NCBI GenBank assembly: GCA_014055465.1
Contig: WIAF01000007.1
Span: forward strand, 186,001 to 250,000
Source of the DNA: Nitrospira sp. CR1.1
GTDB taxonomy: Bacteria > Nitrospirota > Nitrospiria > Nitrospirales > Nitrospiraceae
Length of the DNA stretch: 64,000 nt
Direction of reading: 5' to 3'
The number at the start of each line of letters is the position of its first letter. The stretch's first letter is position 1. Below are positions 53,486-62,579 of the stretch, piece by piece. Under the pieces are notes generated by a model. It worked only from the letters and a program-made list of their open reading frames with translations, had not been told where the DNA came from and made no database searches. A program made the position numbers and the translations under genes.

Positions 53486-54379
53486 ATGGATGCTGATATG
53501 CGCAAGCGATTATGTCGGGGACACCTCTATCAGGAAACGGGAGATGCCGGGATCTTATGTCGTCGATGCGTGATCTCCTATCCAACACTTCGTAAGCGGA
53601 AATTAGGGGCCCGCCGGATCCGACACGAACTGCGGCGCCATCATGAGCCCAGCCTTTCGCTCAATTTCAGTCACAAGGTCCTGGTCACCAGTCACATGCC
53701 TCCACCGGTTCGTCCTCTTCGGCGGGAGACGCGATATCGGTATGCCAGATTGACTCCGGGGGACCGCGTACAACTCGACCCGTGCAAGATTGCCCTGGGC
53801 TGCTATCAATACACTGCCGTTGGTGACAGCCTACGGTATCGCGTGCTGGCCATGTTCCCTCGGCGCACCGCGGCCAATACGCTGCTCTTCTTGGAGCGGC
53901 TCATCGAAGAAATTCCGTTTCCCGTGCAGCCGGTCCAAACTGACCGTGGCCGAAAATTCTTCGCGGTGGCGGTGCAGCCGTGGCTCATGCATTACTGCAT
54001 CACATTCCGTCCCAATCGACCGGCCTCTCCGCATTTGAATGGCAAAGTCGAACGCTCGCAGAAAACCGACTGAGAGGAATCCTTGACGGTGACTGATCCT
54101 CGAACACCTGACGTGGAGTGCCGGTTGACCGAGTGGCAACACGATTACAACTGGGCGCGACCTCACGGCTCTTTGAACGGCCACACACCCCTCGAAGCCT
54201 TCTGTGCCAAGCAGGAAGCCACGCCAGTTTGGGATGAGGTTGAAACCAAGTATGACCTGACTGGTGAGCGATTTCAGGTTGCTCACTACCAAACAGACGT
54301 AGCTCTCAGACGGCATATGGAAGCGAGGTTTCATCTCAAGAAAAGTAAAACGATGTCTCTGAATCGAAAACTTGTATAG
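53486..54379 (+). pseudogene. IS481-like transposase remnant
   Basis: Two pieces in the same frame, split by a TGA at 54071-54073. The first (53486-54073) has the N-terminal helix-turn-helix-like ILCRRCVISYPTLRK, then jumps into KLGARRIRHELRRHH, so about 30 residues usually between them are missing. The rve core keeps its DDE residues: Asp in RVQLDP, Asp in VQTDRG, Glu in NGKVERSQKTD. The second piece (54083-54379) has EWQHDYNWARPHGSLNGHTPLEAF. Because the halves are in frame, a single point change could have made the stop. Terminal inverted repeats were not found. It interrupts the cluster between the FkbM and GT4 genes but breaks neither. Confidence 0.85.
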
Positions 54380-55516
54380 ATGATGAAAATGAAGCTTATC
54401 TTCTACTTAGGACATTACCCTCCTTTTGGCACCCCACTGGTTGGTGGAACCGCGACTGCAGTCGACGGGCTTGTAAAAGGACTTGGTCGACTTCATCAAG
54501 ATGTCACTATTTTATGCGAGGGAGACTCTGCCAGTAATTATACGACCAGCGATGGAATAAGGATCATTTCATTTAGACGAAACACTAGCCGAAATCCATT
54601 TTCCATATCACCAGACTTAAAGCAGTTTTTGTCCGCGGGATCAGAAAAGCCGGACATCATCATTCTGAACGGCTGTTTCAATCCTGCTCTGTTTACAGTG
54701 GCTCGTATTGCCTGCGCAGCTGGCATTCCCTATGTAGCAGCGTCTCACACACATTATCATCCAGCACTGTTTAATCGACGCCCCTACCTGAAATGGCCGT
54801 ATTGGCATTTAATAGAGAAGCGATTTCTTGCCCGCGCCAAAGCTGTCCAGGTATACGACATGGGACACACTGAATATCTGAAAGGACTTGGATTAAAGAC
54901 CATCTACCTCGCCGTACCTAACGGCTTTTTCCCTGAAAATGCACCAGCTAGCATGAATCACCGGCCTCAGAAGAAAGGCCCCGTCCGCATAGTATTCCGA
55001 GGTAGACTCGATGCTTATCACAAAGGACTTGACCTGCTGTTTCGTGCCATCGCGCAACTTCGCTCAGATCATGCCATGCAAGTATTCATCCAAGGTCCTG
55101 ATCTAGGAGACAAAGTACGCCTTGTAAAGTTAGCTCAGCAATTATCGATCTCGTCAAACGTCACCTTTGTTGAACCGGACTATTCACCGCCTTATTCGTT
55201 TCTTGTACAACAAGATGTCTTTGTCCTAACTTCGAGATTTGAAGGGTTTGGGATCGCTGCTCTGGAAGCCATGTTAGCGGGTCTGGTGGTATTGGCAACC
55301 GATTCGGCAGGGATTGCTCCCTATGTTCAACGGAGCGGCTGTGGTGTTCTTGTAAAAGCAGATGGTGGCTCTATTGCCGCAGGACTGCGGCACTTGATTT
55401 CAATGAGAGACGATTGGAGTGAAATGGGACGTAAGGGGCGGCAATATGTCATGGAGCACCTGACTTGGACACAGATCGCAGACAAAGCGCTGAACGACTA
55501 CCGCCAACTCAGCTAA
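54380..55516 (+). CDS. Glycosyltransferase family 4
   Basis: 378 residues (ATG 54380 or 54386). GT-B fold: N-terminal GHYPPFGTPLVGGTATAV with the sugar-acceptor domain, and a C-terminal nucleotide-sugar domain with VFRGRLDAYHKGLDLLFRAI and the GT4 motif RFEGFGIAALEAMLAG (two Glu residues, E-x7-E). A cytoplasmic enzyme that adds one sugar to the growing repeat unit. It begins directly after the transposase remnant, whose last codon adjoins its ATG, so its original upstream sequence may have been lost. Confidence 0.88.
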   Translation: MMKMKLIFYLGHYPPFGTPLVGGTATAVDGLVKGLGRLHQDVTILCEGDSASNYTTSDGIRIISFRRNTSRNPFSISPDLKQFLSAGSEKPDIIILNGCFNPALFTVARIACAAGIPYVAASHTHYHPALFNRRPYLKWPYWHLIEKRFLARAKAVQVYDMGHTEYLKGLGLKTIYLAVPNGFFPENAPASMNHRPQKKGPVRIVFRGRLDAYHKGLDLLFRAIAQLRSDHAMQVFIQGPDLGDKVRLVKLAQQLSISSNVTFVEPDYSPPYSFLVQQDVFVLTSRFEGFGIAALEAMLAGLVVLATDSAGIAPYVQRSGCGVLVKADGGSIAAGLRHLISMRDDWSEMGRKGRQYVMEHLTWTQIADKALNDYRQLS

Positions 55517-55521
55517 CATCA

Positions 55522-56850
55522 ATGCCAAGCTCCAGGCTAGACATGGCAGAGAGGCTAATGCGGTACTTGGATTCAAGCGATGTCGCCTACGTGGTCGTTG
55601 GTGACTATAGGTTCTACCTAGATAGTCTTCAAGGCGACCTCGATTTTATTGTGGCCCCGGACTCCTTGCGTACTCTAAGAAAGAACCTGTTTTCCTTTTT
55701 CCGCAATCATCACTTCCCTATTGTTCAAATGCTGCAGCATGAGCAAACAGCCTGGTACCTCGCCTGCGTCCATAGAGATGCCACGGGAACTCTCCACTTC
55801 TTCCATCCCGACATCTGCGGTAATTACTTCCGTTCCGGGAGCCTGTTACTTGCGGCGGACCCAATTCTCAAAAATCGAATCCAGATAGCGACCCAATCCG
55901 ATCATTTTCGGAACATGTGGATTCCATCACCACGCCATGCCTTTATCTATTACCTTCTAAAGAAGATTGACAAGGGACGGTTAGAGGATCGCCATGAGCG
56001 CTATCTTTACCTGGAGTGGCAAAAGGACCCGACAGGCTGTGCAGATCAACTAACCAGGTTCTGGGGCCAAAGTGACACCGAGTTGATCAGGGACGCTGTT
56101 TCGCGAAATGACTGGGCAAAGTTACAGGGGCAATTGCCTCGACTTAGTTCCGAGATCAGAAGACGCGTTCCATTTTCTTTAGGTCATACTATGTTTGAAT
56201 GGATCCGGATAGGCAGACGGATTCTTCGGCCGACTGGAATCCATGTTGCCTTCCTGGGTCCGGATGGTGTGGGAAAGTCTACTGTCATTGAAAAAATCGC
56301 ACGACACTTGGCGCCAGCTTTTCGTCGTAAGAACGTCTACCACCTTCGCCCCTTCTTTGGACATCGACAGGCAAGCGTGCGTTGTAACCCGCATCCACAG
56401 CGAGCGGTACCACGCGGTCTCTTCAGTTCCCTCACGAAACTTGCGTTGTGGTGGCTCGATTTCACTGTCGGATACTTCATGACAGCGTTTCTAGATAAAA
56501 TCCAATCAACGTTGGTGTTGTCCGATCGATACTATCACGACATTCTAGTCGACCCGAAGCGATACCGCTACGGTGGTCCGCTCTGGCTGGCACGCTGGGT
56601 TGGAAAACTCGTTCCACAACCGGATCTCACTATCATTTTAGATGCAGAACCCGTGGTTGTGCAGTCGAGAAAGCAGGAAGTCCCACTCGAAGAAACATGT
56701 CGACAGCGGGTCGCATACAGGAAGCTTCTGGCAGAACTTCGCCACACAAGTATCATCGACGCAAGCAAGCCACTGAGTGAAGTCGTCCAGAAAGTTGAAG
56801 CAGTGATACTCGACTATATGGGAAAACGCGCATTGAACCGCAATATCTAG
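55522..56850 (+). CDS. Thymidylate-kinase-like P-loop protein with N-terminal nucleotidyltransferase-like region
   Basis: 442 residues from the ATG at 55522 (6 bases after the previous stop). The first 230 residues have a pattern (VAYVVVGDYRFYLDSLQGDLDFIV, with GD and DLDF acidic pairs) recalling the nucleotidyltransferase fold. The second part is a P-loop kinase: GPDGVGKST at residues 246-254, later DRYYHD with the acidic-Arg pair, as in thymidylate kinases, and a lid rich in Arg (RKQEVPLEETCRQRVAYRKLL). Proteins of this type are known from capsule and LPS clusters. The acceptor is unknown; a sugar-modifying phosphotransferase is one possibility. Confidence 0.7.
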   Translation: MPSSRLDMAERLMRYLDSSDVAYVVVGDYRFYLDSLQGDLDFIVAPDSLRTLRKNLFSFFRNHHFPIVQMLQHEQTAWYLACVHRDATGTLHFFHPDICGNYFRSGSLLLAADPILKNRIQIATQSDHFRNMWIPSPRHAFIYYLLKKIDKGRLEDRHERYLYLEWQKDPTGCADQLTRFWGQSDTELIRDAVSRNDWAKLQGQLPRLSSEIRRRVPFSLGHTMFEWIRIGRRILRPTGIHVAFLGPDGVGKSTVIEKIARHLAPAFRRKNVYHLRPFFGHRQASVRCNPHPQRAVPRGLFSSLTKLALWWLDFTVGYFMTAFLDKIQSTLVLSDRYYHDILVDPKRYRYGGPLWLARWVGKLVPQPDLTIILDAEPVVVQSRKQEVPLEETCRQRVAYRKLLAELRHTSIIDASKPLSEVVQKVEAVILDYMGKRALNRNI

Positions 56851-56863
56851 ATCAACTACTGAC

Positions 56864-57883
56864 ATGAATCCGCTTGCCTTTCTCCCTCCTTCATGCTCGC
56901 TTTACCCTCTTCCTTCTCGGAGGAATGCCCGCCTCTACATAACGGGGTCGAGCTTCCTGCAACGTTGGAAGGAAAGCGCATTCTATCCCGCGTTTCGTGA
57001 TACAGCAAAACTCTACCGCTTTTATTTGCGGGTAAAGTCCATGACGGGAACCGGTAGGTTGACAGGCGACAGCAGCCACTTCTGGCCCATTAGGGAATTT
57101 GTCGAGGAATGTTTTCCAAAGGTGGTATCACAGGCCATTCTCATTGGAACACCAGGCCCTGCGCAAAAGCTTGTCGTACAACTTTGGGACAGGCAACATA
57201 TCGTTGGATACCTCAAGTACGGCGAGGCACCACAAGCACAGGAGCATATAATCCGGGAGGCGGAGGTGTTGCGCGCGTTGCCATCGGGCATCGCGCCCGC
57301 CCTTCTGAAATCTGGTCAACTCGGCGCAGGGCAAGCATTAGTGCTGGCGCCAATTCCTGGACGGCCCGTGAAGGCGGCTTTTCCTCTGCACGACGGCATC
57401 CTTCCTCTCCTCTGCTCTTTTGTCAGCTCATCGCCGGTCGAGTTAAGAGATCATCCTTGGATACAAGACATCGAAGAACACCTGCCGAATGAGTCTTGGC
57501 TATCATCGCTAAGCCACCAGAACTGGCCCGTCGTATTTCACCATGGCGACTTTGCTCCCTGGAACATTATAGAGAGGCCCGATAAAAGCCTTGCCGTCAT
57601 TGATTGGGAATATGGTACATGCCATGGATTTCCTCTTTTGGATCTCTCATTCTATTTGCTACAGGTCGGTCGTTTGATATATCGCTGGCCACCAATAAAA
57701 GCCAAGAACCATGCGATAACGGTTCTATTCCGGCAGCAGTTGCTCCGCCTTACTTACAACGAATCTGAGGCGCTTATTTGCTTGTGTGCCTATCAGCACC
57801 ATCGGAGAATTCGGCGTCAAGGGCTATGCCCCGATTCGGATACGGAAGCTTGGTGGGGTGCCGTTTGGGAAAGTGGAAAATGA
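56864..57883 (+). CDS. Aminoglycoside phosphotransferase-like (APH) protein
   Basis: 339 residues. The kinase-like fold carries the catalytic block HGDFAPWN (His227, Asp229, Asn234) and the metal-binding Asp247 in VIDWEYG, in the C-terminal lobe; the N-lobe has the weaker ATP-binding stretch VGYLKYGEAPQAQEHIIREAEVL with a Lys and a Glu in suitable positions. It probably phosphorylates a small molecule or sugar, not an antibiotic, given its cluster. It starts 13 bases after the thymidylate-kinase-like gene and shares an ATGA overlap with the next glycosyltransferase. Confidence 0.78.
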   Translation: MNPLAFLPPSCSLYPLPSRRNARLYITGSSFLQRWKESAFYPAFRDTAKLYRFYLRVKSMTGTGRLTGDSSHFWPIREFVEECFPKVVSQAILIGTPGPAQKLVVQLWDRQHIVGYLKYGEAPQAQEHIIREAEVLRALPSGIAPALLKSGQLGAGQALVLAPIPGRPVKAAFPLHDGILPLLCSFVSSSPVELRDHPWIQDIEEHLPNESWLSSLSHQNWPVVFHHGDFAPWNIIERPDKSLAVIDWEYGTCHGFPLLDLSFYLLQVGRLIYRWPPIKAKNHAITVLFRQQLLRLTYNESEALICLCAYQHHRRIRRQGLCPDSDTEAWWGAVWESGK

Positions 57884-59166
57884 AGCGGTTGAAGGTTTTG
57901 ATTTCGGCTTACGCCTGCGAACCGGGGAAAGGATCGGAGCCTGGAGTCGGTTGGAATGTCGCCCACCAGATGGCCCGATATCACGACGTCTGGGTTATCA
58001 CCCGAACCAGCAATGCGTCGGCCATTAAAGCCGAGCTTGCCCGCCACCCTTCTCCAAACTTGCGGTTCCTCTACTACGACTTTCCGCAATGGACACGATT
58101 CTGGAAGCGCGGAGCGCGAGGGGTTCAGATTTACTACTATCTTTGGCAGTTGGGAATTTTTTTTGTCGCGAAGAAAGCGCACAAGCACATAGGTTTTGAG
58201 TTGATCCATCACGCTACATTCGTGAAGTACTGGGCGCCTAGTTTTCTTTCTTTGCTGTCTGTTCCATTTATTTGGGGTCCAATCGGTGGCGGCGAGTCTG
58301 CGCCAGAAGATTTTATGCAAGACTTCAGCCTAAAGGGGAAGGTTTACGAACGATGTAGAAATGTTGCTCGTTGGTTGGGTGAACACGATCCGTTTGTACG
58401 TCTCACTGCGAAGCGCAGCAGTATAATCCTGGCGACAACTAAAGAAACGGCCATGCGGATAAGCTCTTTTAGCCTCAAGGAAGCTAGGTTGCTTGGTGAA
58501 TCGAGCCTCAGTGAATCAGATCTTAAGTCTGCACCCTTGCTCCCAGCCGACGATGAGCCGTTTCGGTTTATAGCAATCGGCCGACTTCTCCACTGGAAAG
58601 GGATCCACCTGGGATTGCGAGCATTCTCGTTATCCCGCGTGTCTCGTGCCGAATTCTGGGTAGTAGGCGACGGGCCTGAACGACAATACCTCGAGGCATT
58701 GGCTAGAAGTCTGCACGTAGCCGAGCGGGTTCGGTTTTTCGGGCGCCTTTCGCGCGAAAACAGTATGGAAAGATTAATGCGATGCCAGGTTCTTGTGCAT
58801 CCAAGTTTGCACGATTCTGGGGGCTGGGTCTGCCTTGAAGGCATGGCCGCGGGACGACCAGTGATTTGCCTCGACATCGGTGGCCCTGGCGTCCAGGTGA
58901 CCATGGAATCGGGTTTTAAGATACCGGCTGTGAATCCGCTACAGGCCGTCAGAGACATGGCAGATGCGATGAAACAGCTGGCCGCTGACAGATCCCTTCT
59001 GGTCCGCATGGGGAAGGCGGGACAGGAAAGAATCCGCGGGCACTATACCTGGAATCGAAGAGGGCAGGATCTGAATTTTTTGTATTCTAAGGTAACGGTT
59101 GCCCCAGCTACTGGAGGGAAAGAGGGTGCTACAGCCAAAATAAGAGAGACACTGCTGCGTGACTAA
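57880..59166 (+). CDS. Glycosyltransferase family 4
   Basis: 428 residues from the ATG at 57880, which overlaps the APH stop (ATGA); an upstream frame extension to 57778 lies inside the previous gene. The N-terminal domain starts KRLKVLISAYACEPGKGSEPGVGWNVA, a beginning typical of GT4 proteins of exopolysaccharide clusters, and the C-terminal domain has FIAIGRLLHWKGIHLGLRAF and DSGGWVCLEGMAAGRPVIC. A cytoplasmic sugar transferase. Its stop overlaps the start of the next gene by 8 bases. Confidence 0.88.
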   Translation: MKRLKVLISAYACEPGKGSEPGVGWNVAHQMARYHDVWVITRTSNASAIKAELARHPSPNLRFLYYDFPQWTRFWKRGARGVQIYYYLWQLGIFFVAKKAHKHIGFELIHHATFVKYWAPSFLSLLSVPFIWGPIGGGESAPEDFMQDFSLKGKVYERCRNVARWLGEHDPFVRLTAKRSSIILATTKETAMRISSFSLKEARLLGESSLSESDLKSAPLLPADDEPFRFIAIGRLLHWKGIHLGLRAFSLSRVSRAEFWVVGDGPERQYLEALARSLHVAERVRFFGRLSRENSMERLMRCQVLVHPSLHDSGGWVCLEGMAAGRPVICLDIGGPGVQVTMESGFKIPAVNPLQAVRDMADAMKQLAADRSLLVRMGKAGQERIRGHYTWNRRGQDLNFLYSKVTVAPATGGKEGATAKIRETLLRD

Positions 59167-60625
59167 AGACAACTCTATCCTCAATGGGTATTCCACTATT
59201 CTCGCAGCGCTATTGGGCGGGGCAATGGGAATGTTGATTTTGCGTTACGAACGCGCGGCACTTAGCCTGATTGCACTCCCGTTTGGGGTGATGGCAGTCC
59301 GTGCGCTCACCCCTGCGCTTGCTAAATCCCTGCGCTTGCTGAAAGAACTCTCGTGGTGGCACGCCCTGTGGTTTTGCATGATGTTGAGTGGGCTTGTGTT
59401 CCGCATTCGTACCAGCGAGGCGGCAAATACGAACCCTCTCGACTTCCTCGCTGTGTTCCGACTTGGGCTCGTAGCCGTCATGGGCTTTGTCTTACTTTAC
59501 CGCTTGATGCTGCGTAAGCCAGACTGGGTTCACTTCTTGATCAAAGGACTACCAGGCTTACTCACCGCATACACAGTCACCTGTCTGCTTTCTGTGATGT
59601 GGTCAACTTATCCACTGTGGACGTTCTACAAGTCGACCGAGTATTTAGTCGATATTGCATTGCTTGCTGCAGTGATAGCCTCAATTCACAGCATCCATGA
59701 CATCAAAACATTTTTTGATTGGACCTGGTTGCTATTGTCTTCTTTGATCGTCACCGTATGGATCGGAGTTCTGATCTGGCCGGATTTGGCGGTATTGCAC
59801 GACGTAGGAATGCTAGGCTTTGCGATCAGAGGCGTTTTCCCCGCATTCGAAACCAATGGTGTAGGGGAACTAAGCGCCATTTTGGCTAGTGTAGCCATCA
59901 CGCGAATAATTTTCCATCCACACCACCGAGCGCTTTACTTCTTAGTGCTTCTCGTTGCTTTAACAACCTCTATTTTGACTCAGAGCCGGTCCCCACTTCT
60001 CGGCCTGTGTGTCGCAGCAGTACTCATCCTCTTTGCTAGCAGGCGAGTCGGCCTTCTGGTTGCGATTCCGGTTGCTGTATCAGCCATTTTTATGCTGACT
60101 TCGTCCTTGGATCAGCTAGGGACATTTCTTCTTCGAGGACAAAGGGATGAAGATTTTACCTCTCTCTCGGGGAGAACAAATTTGTGGGTATTGGGTTGGG
60201 AAATGTTCAAAATTCGACCTTTTCTCGGATACGGAGCATACGCGGGAGGCCGCTTCACAGGGATTGCCGATACGATGGCCGCAGGGAATTCCTCAATACT
60301 TAACACTTGGTTGGAAATCGTCCTTGGTGTAGGTTTACCGACCGGTCTCTTGATGGTTGCTGCCTTCGTCATGGCATGGGCGATCTTAATAAAGCAGGTC
60401 TGCACGACGACGCAAGACGACGTGACGCATTGTCTGACGGTAGAAGCTCTTGGGGTCTTGGCTATCATATCGGTACGATCGATGTTTACGGTGCACTTGA
60501 TCTGGCATCCCCCCATCGCGTTCTTCCTCGTGGTGGGATATGCAGAATACCTTCGTCGCACATGCACAAAAAGTCTCCATGAGAATACTGTTAGTCCACA
60601 ATTTCTATTTGCAGCCAGGCGGTGA
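59159..60625 (+). CDS. O-antigen ligase / polymerase family membrane protein (Wzy-like)
   Basis: 488 residues from a GTG at 59159 inside the end of the previous gene. It has about 11-12 hydrophobic segments and a large periplasmic loop. The Wzy_C/RfaL signature is visible in SRSPLLGLCVAAVLIL and, further on, LSGRTNLWVLGWEMFKIRPFLGYGAYAGG (GR...W......P..G.G). Expected to polymerise or ligate the sugar repeat units at the periplasmic face. Overlaps the next gene by about 47 bases. Confidence 0.82.
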   Translation: MTKDNSILNGYSTILAALLGGAMGMLILRYERAALSLIALPFGVMAVRALTPALAKSLRLLKELSWWHALWFCMMLSGLVFRIRTSEAANTNPLDFLAVFRLGLVAVMGFVLLYRLMLRKPDWVHFLIKGLPGLLTAYTVTCLLSVMWSTYPLWTFYKSTEYLVDIALLAAVIASIHSIHDIKTFFDWTWLLLSSLIVTVWIGVLIWPDLAVLHDVGMLGFAIRGVFPAFETNGVGELSAILASVAITRIIFHPHHRALYFLVLLVALTTSILTQSRSPLLGLCVAAVLILFASRRVGLLVAIPVAVSAIFMLTSSLDQLGTFLLRGQRDEDFTSLSGRTNLWVLGWEMFKIRPFLGYGAYAGGRFTGIADTMAAGNSSILNTWLEIVLGVGLPTGLLMVAAFVMAWAILIKQVCTTTQDDVTHCLTVEALGVLAIISVRSMFTVHLIWHPPIAFFLVVGYAEYLRRTCTKSLHENTVSPQFLFAARR

Positions 60626-61745
60626 AGATGAGGTTTTCGTTAGGGAGCGAAACCTTCTTCGGAAGAAAGGTCACCAAATCATTGAATATACCTCGAGTAA
60701 TGCTGACATCTTACGGAATGGCAGTCTAACACTTCTGAAAAACACGATTTGGAACAGGTCTGTCCACGAGCGACTGCGTCGTCTAATCAAACATGATTCC
60801 ATTGATATCGTACATTTCCATAACACCTTCCCACTCATATCACCATCAGCATATTATGCGGCTAGTTCAGAGGGTATTCCTGTTATTCAGACCTTACACA
60901 ACTACAGGTTGCTGTGTCCGGCGGCCATATTTTTCCGTGACGGCCACGTTTGCGAATCCTGTGTTGGCAAGAATATCCCATGGCCGGGCATTATTCATCG
61001 GTGCTATAGGCAGAGTCTGGCATCCACGGTAGCAGTCAGCGCCATGTTAACCACTCATCGATGGCTGAAAACGTGGGGAAAAAAGGTCTCGGCGTATATC
61101 GCTCCGACTCAATTCGCGAGAAGCAAATTTATTGAAGGAGGGCTTTCGGCTGACCGCATCCGGGTTAAGCCGCATTTTCTTGATCACGACCCCGGCGTTG
61201 GTAGAGGGGAAGGACATTTTGCGATTTTTGTTGGGAGACTCTCACAAGAGAAAGGCCTTAGCCTATTGCTCAAAGCATGGGAAGAATTGGACGGCACGAT
61301 CCAGTTAATCATTGTGGGAGACGGACCCCTAGCTCCTATGGTGGAAGAGGCTGCAGGTTACGATACGACTATCAGGTGGTTAGGAAGGAAGAACAAGAGC
61401 GAGACATACAAATTAATTGGCAGTGCAAGTTGTTTGATTTTTCCTTCCGAAGTTTATGAGACATTTGGGCTTACCATTATAGAGGCATATGCCGGTGGGA
61501 CACCAGTCATAGCGTCTGATGTTGGCGCGGCAGCTGAACTTGTTAGAAACGGTCAGACGGGTTTTCATTTTCGGAATGGTTCAGTCGATGACCTGGTGAG
61601 AAAGACGCGTTTCTTTTTTGAGAATTCCGATATAGGTGCTGAGATGCGACAAAATGCCCGTACAGAGTATGAGCTAAAGTATTCGGCCGAACGCAACTAT
61701 TCCTCTCTTATGGAGATATACAATCACTCCTTCTCGCTGAAATAG
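60579..61745 (+). CDS. Glycosyltransferase family 4
   Basis: 388 residues from the ATG at 60579; the frame opens earlier but MRILLVHNFYLQPGGEDEVF is the clear family start. The acceptor domain has a Cys-rich part (PAAIFFRDGHVCESCVG) also known in related GT4 proteins of sugar clusters, and the donor domain shows FVGRLSQEKGLSLLLKAWEEL and SEVYETFGLTIIEAYAGGTPVIASDVGAAAELV, with the E-x7-E pair. It overlaps the end of the polymerase gene. No strong ribosome binding site, again suggesting coupling. Confidence 0.88.
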   Translation: MRILLVHNFYLQPGGEDEVFVRERNLLRKKGHQIIEYTSSNADILRNGSLTLLKNTIWNRSVHERLRRLIKHDSIDIVHFHNTFPLISPSAYYAASSEGIPVIQTLHNYRLLCPAAIFFRDGHVCESCVGKNIPWPGIIHRCYRQSLASTVAVSAMLTTHRWLKTWGKKVSAYIAPTQFARSKFIEGGLSADRIRVKPHFLDHDPGVGRGEGHFAIFVGRLSQEKGLSLLLKAWEELDGTIQLIIVGDGPLAPMVEEAAGYDTTIRWLGRKNKSETYKLIGSASCLIFPSEVYETFGLTIIEAYAGGTPVIASDVGAAAELVRNGQTGFHFRNGSVDDLVRKTRFFFENSDIGAEMRQNARTEYELKYSAERNYSSLMEIYNHSFSLK

Positions 61746-61801
61746 CTACCTTTCACACACAAGAACCACATGAGTATTTCTTAAGTCTCAAAGAGGTTAC
61801 C

Positions 61802-62569
61802 GTGGGAGCATTATCTTATCTTTTCCGTTCTCCAACCATCGCGGAAGAGCGCGAATTTGAGAGAGCGCACATAGCGAACAGAAAAGACTGGTATTTTCAA
61901 ACCAATCCACTAGATCGCATGAAAAATGATCCGGCCTATGAAGCTAAGGTCAACCTCATACGGAAGCATCTACCTGTTTCACCAGGACTCATCCTCGATA
62001 TTGGAGGGAACGTCGCGGGAGAAGCGATTGTGCTGCAGCAATTCGGGAGGAGATTTTTAGTTGGGGATATTAATGACGTTGCGCTGGGTGTCTCAAAAAA
62101 AAGATGCGAGGTATTTGACCTGAAACAGCCACACTATCTTACGATGGATGTCCACAATCTCCCAATCAGGAGCGATTCCCTCAGCACTGTGACCGTGATA
62201 GAAGCACTTCATCATTTTTATAGTTACGAGCAGGCCCTATCAGAGATATTTCGAATTCTAGAACCCGGGGGAAAATTCGTTTCGCTAGAACCAAACGGGT
62301 GGGATCCAATACGGCGATTGTCCGAGGTCCGAGACAGGTTCCGAGGCACAATAGAGAAAAGCTTTTATCAGAGACAGATAAGAAGACTGTGCCAGAATGT
62401 TGGTTTTGAAAGTGTTCGGATCTACCCTGTATCTCTCCTGAAATCCGCTTCCAAATTCTCTAACCGCCCCCCCTGGAGAAAAAGCATTTCCTCGTTCTAT
62501 GCTCGGCTTTCCCATAGGTATCCAGTTGTCTTTGGAAACTTATTAATTGAAGCGTATAAACCTCAGTGA
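61802..62569 (+). CDS. SAM-dependent class I methyltransferase
   Basis: 255 residues from a GTG at 61802 (AGAGG 6 bases upstream). Motif I is LILDIGGNVAGEAIVL, then FLVGDIND, MDVHNLPIRSDSLSTVTVIEALHHF, and ILEPGGKFVSLEPN, which is the ordinary class I methyltransferase order. The target may be a sugar in the polysaccharide. It is the last plus-strand gene of the cluster in view. Confidence 0.88.
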   Translation: MGALSYLFRSPTIAEEREFERAHIANRKDWYFQTNPLDRMKNDPAYEAKVNLIRKHLPVSPGLILDIGGNVAGEAIVLQQFGRRFLVGDINDVALGVSKKRCEVFDLKQPHYLTMDVHNLPIRSDSLSTVTVIEALHHFYSYEQALSEIFRILEPGGKFVSLEPNGWDPIRRLSEVRDRFRGTIEKSFYQRQIRRLCQNVGFESVRIYPVSLLKSASKFSNRPPWRKSISSFYARLSHRYPVVFGNLLIEAYKPQ

Positions 62570-62579
62570 GTTAGAAAGT

